A DNA stretch of 10,320 nt from Clostridiales bacterium. Lineage in GTDB: Bacteria; Bacillota; Clostridia; UBA1381. The notes beneath the pieces were generated by a model. It was not told the DNA's origin. It ran no database searches and saw only the letters and a program-made list of their open reading frames with translations. The stretch is from positions 1 through 10,320 of the forward strand of contig DMLG01000056.1 in assembly GCA_003453455.1 (NCBI GenBank). The letters run 5' to 3'. The position numbers were made by a program, and so were the translations under genes. Each line of letters opens with the position of its first letter. Position 1 is the stretch's first letter. Shown piece after piece: positions 1 to 4,850 of this stretch.

Positions 1-41
1 GTGAAATTCCGAAACCGACGGTAAAGTCCGGATGGAAGAAG
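1..41 (+). promoter_or_regulatory. FMN riboswitch (RFN element), 3' part only
   Basis: The first 41 bases match the conserved 3' end of the FMN aptamer: the GTGAAATTCC stretch, the CCGAC...GTC-C-GG hairpin (P6, about 15-31), then GGATGGAAGAAG, which holds the 3' strand of the closing helix P1. The 5' half lies upstream of the window. In this family FMN binding stabilises the aptamer and turns off riboflavin synthesis or transport genes. Here the next gene is a riboflavin ECF transporter subunit and an intrinsic terminator follows 12 bases later, so control is most likely by transcription attenuation. Confidence 0.9.
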
Positions 42-53
42 TGTTTTTCTTTT

Positions 54-79
54 GTCCGAAAATATTCGGACATTTTTTC
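54..79 (+). terminator. Attenuator terminator of the FMN riboswitch
   Basis: A perfect 7-bp stem, GTCCGAA (54-60) with TTCGGAC (65-71) around an AATA loop, is followed by A and a run of six T. It sits between the aptamer and the ribU Shine-Dalgarno. The 3' arm (65-71) can also pair with GTCCGGA at 26-32 inside aptamer helix P6 (6 Watson-Crick pairs plus one G-U), so the aptamer strand itself looks like the antiterminator. Inference: with FMN bound, P6 is locked, the terminator forms and ribU is off; without FMN, 26-32 captures the 3' arm and transcription continues. Confidence 0.85.
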
Positions 80-93
80 TTGGAGGTAATTTT

Positions 94-615
94 ATGAAAA
101 ACAGTACAGTTGTAAAAATAGGCGTGTTTTCATCAATAGCTTTTCTTTTACAGATGATACATCTGCCGTTTAAGGTAGGTGGATTTTTGGAAATTGAATT
201 TTCCGATATACCGGCAATTATTATTTCCTTTGCAGTAGGGCCTTTGGCTGGCGTTTTGGTGGAGCTTATAAAAAATCTTTTGCATTTAGTTGTAACCTCA
301 ACAGGCGGAGTGGGGGAATTTGCAAATTTCTTGGTAAACGGCGCATTTGTTTTTACCTTAGGCATGATTTATAAGAAGAATAAAACTAAAAAAAATGCAG
401 CTTTGGCACTCATAGCTGCAACTGGTGTACTTTGTGTGTTTGCATTTTTTGTTAATTTTTACATAATGCTTCCGCTTTATATGAAAAATGCTGATTTATT
501 AACAAAATTCAGAATTACTGCATTTACAATAACGCCGTTTAATCTTGTTAAAGGCACAGTTTTGTCAGTAATTACAATGCTTATTTATAAAAGAATTTCG
601 GGGCTGATAAAGTAA
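94..615 (+). CDS. ribU: Riboflavin ECF transporter S component RibU
   Basis: This is an integral membrane substrate-binding subunit of an energy-coupling factor transporter; the family binds riboflavin and works with a shared EcfA/EcfA'/EcfT module, which is not in this window. The 173-residue protein is almost wholly hydrophobic, with about six membrane segments (near 8-25, 38-56, 58-68, 76-93, 103-130 and 148-166) and few charges. The FLEIEFSDIPA segment (31-41), the PLAG turn (50-53) and the following GEFANFLVNGA segment (75-85) are typical of RibU. The ATG at 94 is chosen because GGAGG lies seven bases upstream; an in-frame TTG at 52 would place the start inside the riboswitch terminator. 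The upstream FMN riboswitch independently supports riboflavin as substrate. The stop overlaps the next gene's start by one base (TAATG). Confidence 0.92.
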   Translation: MKNSTVVKIGVFSSIAFLLQMIHLPFKVGGFLEIEFSDIPAIIISFAVGPLAGVLVELIKNLLHLVVTSTGGVGEFANFLVNGAFVFTLGMIYKKNKTKKNAALALIAATGVLCVFAFFVNFYIMLPLYMKNADLLTKFRITAFTITPFNLVKGTVLSVITMLIYKRISGLIK

Positions 616-1283
616 TGTTTGGATTTGAAAAATACTTTTGTATAGGCTGCGGCTTTAATAAACAAAGAAGCTCTATGGTTATGCTTTTTGGGGATATAGG
701 ACTTTGCAGGGAGTGCAGTCAAACTATTCATACCACAAAAGATATGACCTTTTGCGGCAGAGAGTATGTGGATATCGTGATTGCTCCGTTTTTGTATGAT
801 GGCATAATTTCAGAAGCTGTGCGCGAATTTAAATATTCAGGTCAAAGACTATACGGCACTTTTCTTACCGCACTTGCTTTGGAGTATTTGAAGAAAATGG
901 AATTGTTAAGTGATTGTGATATTATAATCCCTGTACCGCTTCATAAAAACAGATTTGAAGAGCGCGGATATAATCAATCGGAAATTATTTCTGATAGACT
1001 TGCAAAGGTTTTGAAAAAACAGGTCGATACCTCGTCGCTTTTTAGAATAAGGGATACAGTCCACCAAAGCTCACTTACAGGATATGATAGAATAAAAAAT
1101 GTAAAAGACGCCTTTTTGGCACAGGATAATTCAGTTTGCGGCAAAAAGGTACTTTTGGTTGATGACATATATACAATGGGCGAAACGGCAAACCAATGTG
1201 CAAGGGCACTAAAAAATGTTGGTGCAGAGAAAGTTACCGTTTTTGCGCTTTGTAAAGCGATAGAAAAAAGCAGTCTAAAATAG
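615..1283 (+). CDS. comFC: ComF family phosphoribosyltransferase-like protein
   Basis: The 222-residue protein has the standard ComF layout: an N-terminal zinc-ribbon-like site with two CxxC pairs (C9/C12 and C31/C34), then a type I phosphoribosyltransferase fold. Diagnostic segments are the PVPLHK region, RFEERGYNQS (113-122) and the PRPP-binding loop with D183-D184 and the G189/T191 turn. Family members (ComFC, GntX, YhgH) are linked to DNA uptake and transformation, but the enzymatic reaction, if any, is not settled. No comFA helicase is adjacent. The start is coupled to ribU by a one-base overlap, with only a weak GGGG-type upstream purine stretch, so it is probably translated by coupling and falls under FMN control. 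Its last nine bases overlap the convergent tcdA-like gene and contain the shared terminator. Confidence 0.88.
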   Translation: MFGFEKYFCIGCGFNKQRSSMVMLFGDIGLCRECSQTIHTTKDMTFCGREYVDIVIAPFLYDGIISEAVREFKYSGQRLYGTFLTALALEYLKKMELLSDCDIIIPVPLHKNRFEERGYNQSEIISDRLAKVLKKQVDTSSLFRIRDTVHQSSLTGYDRIKNVKDAFLAQDNSVCGKKVLLVDDIYTMGETANQCARALKNVGAEKVTVFALCKAIEKSSLK

Positions 1284-1292
1284 ACTGCTTTT
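1264..1292. terminator. Bidirectional intrinsic terminator in overlapping gene ends
   Basis: The stem GCAGTCTA (1270-1277) / TAGACTGC (1281-1288) with a 3-base AAA loop is flanked by six A on the left and four T on the right, so each strand reads as hairpin plus U-run. The structure covers the last codons and stop of the comFC gene (stop 1281-1283) and of the convergent dehydratase gene (stop complement 1275-1277). It should end transcripts arriving from both sides. Confidence 0.85.
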
Positions 1293-1970
1293 AATTAAAT
1301 CTCTTATCATTTCTCCTGCAATAAGCATACCTGCGACGGGCGGTACAAAGGAAATACTTGCCGGAATGCGTGGGTTTTCGCCGCCATTCGCCCTTTTTGG
1401 CGCCTCCTTTGAATACAAAACTTTGAGATGATAAATACCTCTTGATTTGAGCTCGCGCCGCATAACCTTTGCTAATGGGCAGACCGAGGTTTTGGAAATA
1501 TCGGAAATTTCAAACCTTGATGCGTCTAACTTGTTACCAGTCCCCATACAGCTGATAATTGGTATATGGAGGCGGTTTGCTTCGCAAATTAGAATAAGCT
1601 TTGATGTTACAGTATCTATGGCATCAATTATATAATCGTACCCTGACAGGTCAATGTCATTTTCAGAACGATAAAATGTATTGAACTCTGTTACGCTGCA
1701 ATTGGGGTTAATATCGCGGATACGCTCTGCCATAACAGAAGTCTTTGGTATTCCAATTGTAGAGGTAAGGGCAACAATCTGTCTGTTTATATTGCTTTTA
1801 CTCACAACATCACCATCAACAAGGGCAATTTTGCCTATTCCGCATCTTGCCGCAGCCTCTGATACAAATGAACCGACGCCGCCTATTCCAAAAATTATTA
1901 TATTCTTTGATTTTAACTTTTCCAGACTGTCTTTTCCTATAAGGTTTTGGGTTCTTTCAAATCTATTCAT
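1275..1970 (-). CDS. tcdA: tRNA threonylcarbamoyladenosine dehydratase, TcdA/ThiF-E1 family
   Basis: This is a 231-residue E1-like (ThiF/MoeB/HesA superfamily) protein. The N-terminal FERTQNLIG segment, the nucleotide-binding G28-x-G30-G-V-G33 loop, D52/D54, the S-N-I-N-R-Q motif (59-64, adenylation arginine R63) and D116/D119 match the TcdA (CsdL/YgdL) subgroup, which uses ATP to cyclise the t6A37 side chain of tRNA to ct6A. Candidate functional cysteines are C141 (C-M-G) and C164. It is somewhat shorter than the E. coli protein at its C terminus. The start lies one base after the icd stop (TGA-T-ATG on the minus strand) with no clear Shine-Dalgarno, so translation probably depends on coupling to icd. 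A MoeB/ThiF role is less likely because no ThiS/MoaD-type partner is nearby. Confidence 0.87.
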   Translation of the reverse strand: MNRFERTQNLIGKDSLEKLKSKNIIIFGIGGVGSFVSEAAARCGIGKIALVDGDVVSKSNINRQIVALTSTIGIPKTSVMAERIRDINPNCSVTEFNTFYRSENDIDLSGYDYIIDAIDTVTSKLILICEANRLHIPIISCMGTGNKLDASRFEISDISKTSVCPLAKVMRRELKSRGIYHLKVLYSKEAPKRANGGENPRIPASISFVPPVAGMLIAGEMIRDLIKSSLF

Positions 1971-1971
1971 A

Positions 1972-3186
1972 TCAAATCATCGTATCAAGTGTTTCTTTTA
2001 TTGCTTTCAAAAAGTCTTTTGTATTTACCTTCTTCTTATTGGGAAGGGTAGAAAGCGCATATAAATCGCCCGTCATAATGCCGTTTTCTATTGTTTTGAC
2101 GGTTGCTTTTTCTAAATTTTCGGCAAATTGTGAAAGCTCAGGTATATTGTCTAAATCTCCGCGTTTTTTTAGTGCTCCGCTCCAAGCAAAAATTGTAGCA
2201 ACGCTGTTTGTTGAGGTTTCTTCGCCCTTTAAATATTTGTAATAGTGGCGCTGTACCGTGCCATGTGCCGCCTCATATTCATAAATGCCGTCAGGTGAAA
2301 CCAAAACAGAGGTCATCATAGCAAGAGAGCCGTAGGCTGTCGCAACCATATCGCTCATAACATCGCCATCATAGTTTTTGAGTGCCCATATAAATCCGCC
2401 GTTTGAGCGAATAACGCGCGCAACAGCGTCATCTATAAGGGTATAAAAGTATTCAATACCTGCTTTTTCAAAACTTTCTTTGTATTCTTTTTCAAAAACA
2501 TCAGCAAAAATATCTTTAAAATGGTGGTCATACTGCTTAGAAATCGTGTCTTTGGTAGCAAACCAAACATCCTGCTTTGTTTCCAATGCGTAGTTAAAGC
2601 AAGATTTTGCAAAGCTTGTTATAGAATTATCCTTGTTATGTAGCCCTTGAATTATTCCGTCAGTTCCGCAAAAATCAAAAATTGTTTTTTTGGTTTCATT
2701 TCCGTTTTTATCGGTTACCAAAAGTTCGCATTTATCTCCGTCCTTTACCTGCATTTCGGTATTTTTATAAATGTCACCGTATGCGTGTCTTGCAACAGTA
2801 ATCGGCTTTGTCCAGGTTGGAATGAAGGGCGTTACACCCTTTACTAAAATGGGAGTTCTAAATACCGTGCCGTCTAAAATAGCACGGATAGTTCCGTTTG
2901 GAGACTTCCACATTTCCTTCAAATTGTATTCCTTAACCCTGTCTGCATTTGGTGTTATAGTTGCACATTTTACTGCAACACCGTATTTTTTTGTAGCTTC
3001 TGCTGACTCTGTTGTAACTTTATCATCAGTTTTATTTCTGTTTTCAAGTCCCAAATCGTAATACTCGGTTTTTAAATCTATATAGGGAAGAAGCAGTATG
3101 TCCTTTATGTCCTTCCATATAACTCTTGTCATCTCGTCGCCGTCCATTTCGACAAGCGGTGTTTTCATAATTATTTTCTTGCTCAT
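1972..3186 (-). CDS. icd: NADP-dependent isocitrate dehydrogenase (eukaryote-like, type II)
   Basis: The enzyme oxidatively decarboxylates isocitrate to 2-oxoglutarate with NADP+, in the cytosol as a homodimer. The 404-residue protein follows the human IDH1 subfamily closely rather than E. coli Icd. Isocitrate ligands appear as S95, N97, R101, R110 and R133 (the equivalent of IDH1 R132) in R-H-A-Y-G-D, then Y140 and K212; metal-binding aspartates are D252, D275 and D279; the NADP loop is H-G-T-V-x-R-H at 308-314. All of these look intact. A good AAGGAG (3194-3199) lies seven bases before the ATG, and a likely promoter sits at 3217-3245. It follows a fumarase alpha gene after 67 bases and precedes the tcdA-like gene by one base, so it can be read both with fumarase and from its own promoter. 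Confidence 0.95.
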   Translation of the reverse strand: MSKKIIMKTPLVEMDGDEMTRVIWKDIKDILLLPYIDLKTEYYDLGLENRNKTDDKVTTESAEATKKYGVAVKCATITPNADRVKEYNLKEMWKSPNGTIRAILDGTVFRTPILVKGVTPFIPTWTKPITVARHAYGDIYKNTEMQVKDGDKCELLVTDKNGNETKKTIFDFCGTDGIIQGLHNKDNSITSFAKSCFNYALETKQDVWFATKDTISKQYDHHFKDIFADVFEKEYKESFEKAGIEYFYTLIDDAVARVIRSNGGFIWALKNYDGDVMSDMVATAYGSLAMMTSVLVSPDGIYEYEAAHGTVQRHYYKYLKGEETSTNSVATIFAWSGALKKRGDLDNIPELSQFAENLEKATVKTIENGIMTGDLYALSTLPNKKKVNTKDFLKAIKETLDTMI

Positions 3187-3216
3187 TTTTCTTCTCCTTA
3201 TCTTTTTAACGGGGAT

Positions 3217-3245
3217 ATTTTAGCATAAAAACTTTAAAAATTCAA
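3217..3245 (-). promoter_or_regulatory. Probable promoter in front of icd
   Basis: On the minus strand TTGAAT (3240-3245) and TAAAAT (3217-3222) are separated by exactly 17 bases. A TG one base before the -10 hexamer gives an extended -10. The inferred start near 3210 would leave a leader of about 24 bases before the icd ATG, including its AAGGAG. A perfect 14-base palindrome, TATTTAGCTAAATA (3247-3260), lies just upstream and overlaps the fumarase stop codon. Confidence 0.6.
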
Positions 3246-3253
3246 GTATTTAG

Positions 3254-4096
3254 CTAAATAATAACACTTTGGTGGCGCGTTGCGTGACAGCTTATATTGA
3301 CAGCAACGGGAAGCCCTGCAATATGCGTAGGATAAACCTCAATATTTACGCCAAGCGCCGTAGTTTCTCCGCCGTATCCTTGCGGACCTATGCCCAATTT
3401 ATTTATGCGTTCAAGAAGTTCGTCTTCAAGCTGTGCATAATACGGATTTTTATTAGGAATATCTATGCTCCGAGATAGGGCAAATTTTGAAAGCTCAGCG
3501 CATTTTTCAAAATTCCCTCCGATACCTACGCCTACAATTATTGGAGGACAGGGACTTGCTCCTGCCTCTTTAACTGTATTTACCACAAAATCTATTATTC
3601 CTTCCCGTCCGTCCGAGGGATTAAGCATCTTTAATTTTGACTTATTTTCACTGCCAAATCCTTTCGGCAGAAAGGTTATTTCAATTTTGTCCGAATCGCA
3701 AAAGCTGTAATGTATAACAGGAGGCGTGTTGTCACCGGTATTTGTTCTGAAAAGCGGGTCTGAAACTATTGATTTTCGCAGGTAACCTTCGCTGTATCCT
3801 TTTTTTACCCCTTTTTCTATTGCTATATCCAAATTATCGCCTTCAATAAATACATCTTTTCCGATTTTTACAAAAAAGACCGCCATTCCTGTATCCTGAC
3901 ATATTGGCATCTGCTTGTTTTTAGCAATTTCAGCATTTTTTATTATGCTTTCGAGTGCATTTAAAGATGCAGATGACTGATTTTTTTGTTTAGCCAAAAC
4001 AAGGCTTTTAAGTATTGAGTTATCAAGATTGCAGTTTGCGGAAATACACATATTTTTTACGGCTTCCGTTATTTCAGAAGATAAAACTTTCCTCAT
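3254..4096 (-). CDS. Class I fumarate hydratase, alpha subunit (FumA N-terminal/TtdA type)
   Basis: This 280-residue protein is the alpha half of the two-subunit iron-sulfur fumarase (fumarate + water to L-malate); the tartrate dehydratase alpha subunit TtdA belongs to the same family and cannot be excluded. The three conserved cysteines that hold the [4Fe-4S] cluster are visible: C66 in P-I-C-Q-D-T-G, C183 in S-P-C-P-P and C270 in S-C-H-A-T-R-H. The glycine-rich VGVGIGG (188-194) and G-P-Q-G-Y-G-G (237-243) segments and the early EIT motif also fit. Length matches the alpha subunit alone. AAGGAG (4103-4108) lies six bases before the ATG, and a good promoter lies at 4157-4185. The beta subunit, normally immediately downstream, is absent; icd is there instead. 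Alone, this chain should not be an active hydratase, so the beta gene is presumably elsewhere. Confidence 0.92.
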   Translation of the reverse strand: MRKVLSSEITEAVKNMCISANCNLDNSILKSLVLAKQKNQSSASLNALESIIKNAEIAKNKQMPICQDTGMAVFFVKIGKDVFIEGDNLDIAIEKGVKKGYSEGYLRKSIVSDPLFRTNTGDNTPPVIHYSFCDSDKIEITFLPKGFGSENKSKLKMLNPSDGREGIIDFVVNTVKEAGASPCPPIIVGVGIGGNFEKCAELSKFALSRSIDIPNKNPYYAQLEDELLERINKLGIGPQGYGGETTALGVNIEVYPTHIAGLPVAVNISCHATRHQSVII

Positions 4097-4135
4097 TTTT
4101 TTCTCCTTGGCAACATTTTTTTATTATAAATTGCA

Positions 4136-4159
4136 AATTACAGAAATATATTCGTAATT
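4136..4159. repeat. Inverted repeat across the fumarase promoter start region
   Basis: On the plus strand AATTAC-A-GAA (4136-4145) and TTC-GTAATT (4151-4159) form a 9-bp dyad with one unmatched A, around the 5-base centre ATATA. It overlaps the -10 hexamer of the minus-strand promoter (4157-4162) and spans the expected start site. This position suits a repressor operator better than an RNA hairpin, because transcription would begin inside it. AT-richness makes chance symmetry possible. Confidence 0.45.
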
Positions 4160-4185
4160 ATAACATTATTTTTCTTTTTTTTCAA
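4157..4185 (-). promoter_or_regulatory. Probable sigma-A promoter of the fumarase-icd-tcdA operon
   Basis: On the minus strand TTGAAA (4180-4185) is followed after 17 bases by a perfect TATAAT (4157-4162). The inferred start is near 4150, giving a leader of about 54 bases to the fumarase alpha ATG. It is divergent from, and about eight bases from, the putative -35 of the hpf promoter. Confidence 0.72.
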
Positions 4186-4193
4186 TATAAATG

Positions 4194-4222
4194 TTTATTC
4201 TTTTGTAAAATGGGTATATAAT
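4194..4222 (+). promoter_or_regulatory. Probable promoter of the hpf operon
   Basis: A perfect TATAAT (4217-4222) lies 43 bases before the hpf ATG. The best -35 at 17 bases spacing is a poor TTTATT (4194-4199), so it may need an activator or be inherently weak. Transcription should start near 4229, at the foot of the small hairpin at 4227-4240. Confidence 0.55.
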
Positions 4223-4226
4223 ACTT

Positions 4227-4240
4227 TGAGGGTAACCTCA
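4227..4240 (+). other. 5'-terminal GNRA hairpin in the hpf leader
   Basis: TGAGG (4227-4231) and CCTCA (4236-4240) form a perfect 5-bp stem closing a GTAA tetraloop of the GNRA class. It starts about five bases after the -10 hexamer, so the mRNA would begin in or next to the stem. Such 5' stem-loops can protect mRNA from decay; as DNA it could instead be an operator. It lies 11 bases upstream of the hpf Shine-Dalgarno and does not cover it. Confidence 0.5.
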
Positions 4241-4264
4241 TATGTTTTATTAGGAGATGAGTGT

Positions 4265-4798
4265 ATGAAGTTCAATATCATTGGAAGAAAAATGACAGTA
4301 AATGAAAAGAAAACAGATTACATCACAAAAAAAATCGGAAAACTCGATAAGTTTTTCAAAACCGAACCGGAGGCACGCATTGTAATCGGCTCGCAAAAAG
4401 ACAAGGAATACATTGAAGCTACAATATATTCCGATGGACTGATGGTGCGTGCTGAGGCGCAACAGGATGACATTTTTTCGGCAATAGATAAAGTTGTTGA
4501 TATTATAGAGCGTCAAATCCGAAAGAATAAAACAAAACTTGAAAAGCGCATAAAGCGTGAGGCAGTGTCTGACAATGCGCTTTTAAGCGGAGAGGTCTTT
4601 TCGGAGGAAGAGGACGAAGAATTTAAAGTCATTAAAACAAAACGCTTTTCGGTAAAGCCTATGAGTGTGCAGGAGGCAATCCTTCAAATGAACCTTTTGG
4701 GACACAGCTTTTTCGTATTCAAAAATCAGGATACCGATGAGCTGAATGTTGTATATAAACGCAAAGACGGGAATTTTGCAGTGATAGAATCTGCATAA
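4265..4798 (+). CDS. hpf: Long-form ribosome hibernation promoting factor
   Basis: HPF binds the 30S decoding region and, in the long form, dimerises ribosomes into inactive 100S particles during slow growth. The 177-residue protein has an N-terminal S30AE domain (about 1-98, starting MKFNIIGRK, with the basic stretch R84-K99 at its end), an acidic linker (about 110-119, EEEDEE) and the C-terminal dimerisation domain (about 121-177) with KTKRF, KPM, EAILQMNLLGHSFFVF and VVYKRKDG segments, all typical of Firmicutes long HPF. The ATG at 4265 is chosen because AGGAG (4252-4256) precedes it by eight bases and homologues start here; an in-frame TTG at 4226 would begin at the transcription start. 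It heads a run of information-processing genes, with dnaG 52 bases on. Confidence 0.95.
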   Translation: MKFNIIGRKMTVNEKKTDYITKKIGKLDKFFKTEPEARIVIGSQKDKEYIEATIYSDGLMVRAEAQQDDIFSAIDKVVDIIERQIRKNKTKLEKRIKREAVSDNALLSGEVFSEEEDEEFKVIKTKRFSVKPMSVQEAILQMNLLGHSFFVFKNQDTDELNVVYKRKDGNFAVIESA

Positions 4799-4850
4799 AA
4801 ATACAGTTATTGGTAATATTATTAAAAAATATCTGAAAGGGGGAGATTTT

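Noticed and set aside
52-93. N-terminal extension of RibU from a TTG at 52
   Set aside because: It would be translated from the riboswitch terminator hairpin; GGAGG seven bases before ATG 94 gives a far better start.
1681-2064. 127-codon plus-strand ORF opposite tcdA and the icd 3' end
   Set aside because: It is antisense to two well-supported genes, crosses their junction, has no ribosome-binding site and resembles no family.
4226-4264. N-terminal extension of HPF from a TTG at 4226
   Set aside because: It lies at the expected transcription start and in the leader hairpin; AGGAG and homologue starts support ATG 4265.
4799-4850. Possible promoter or terminator between hpf and dnaG
   Set aside because: The AT-rich stretch contains the short palindrome TAATATTA, but no spaced -35/-10 pair and no stem with a U-run.
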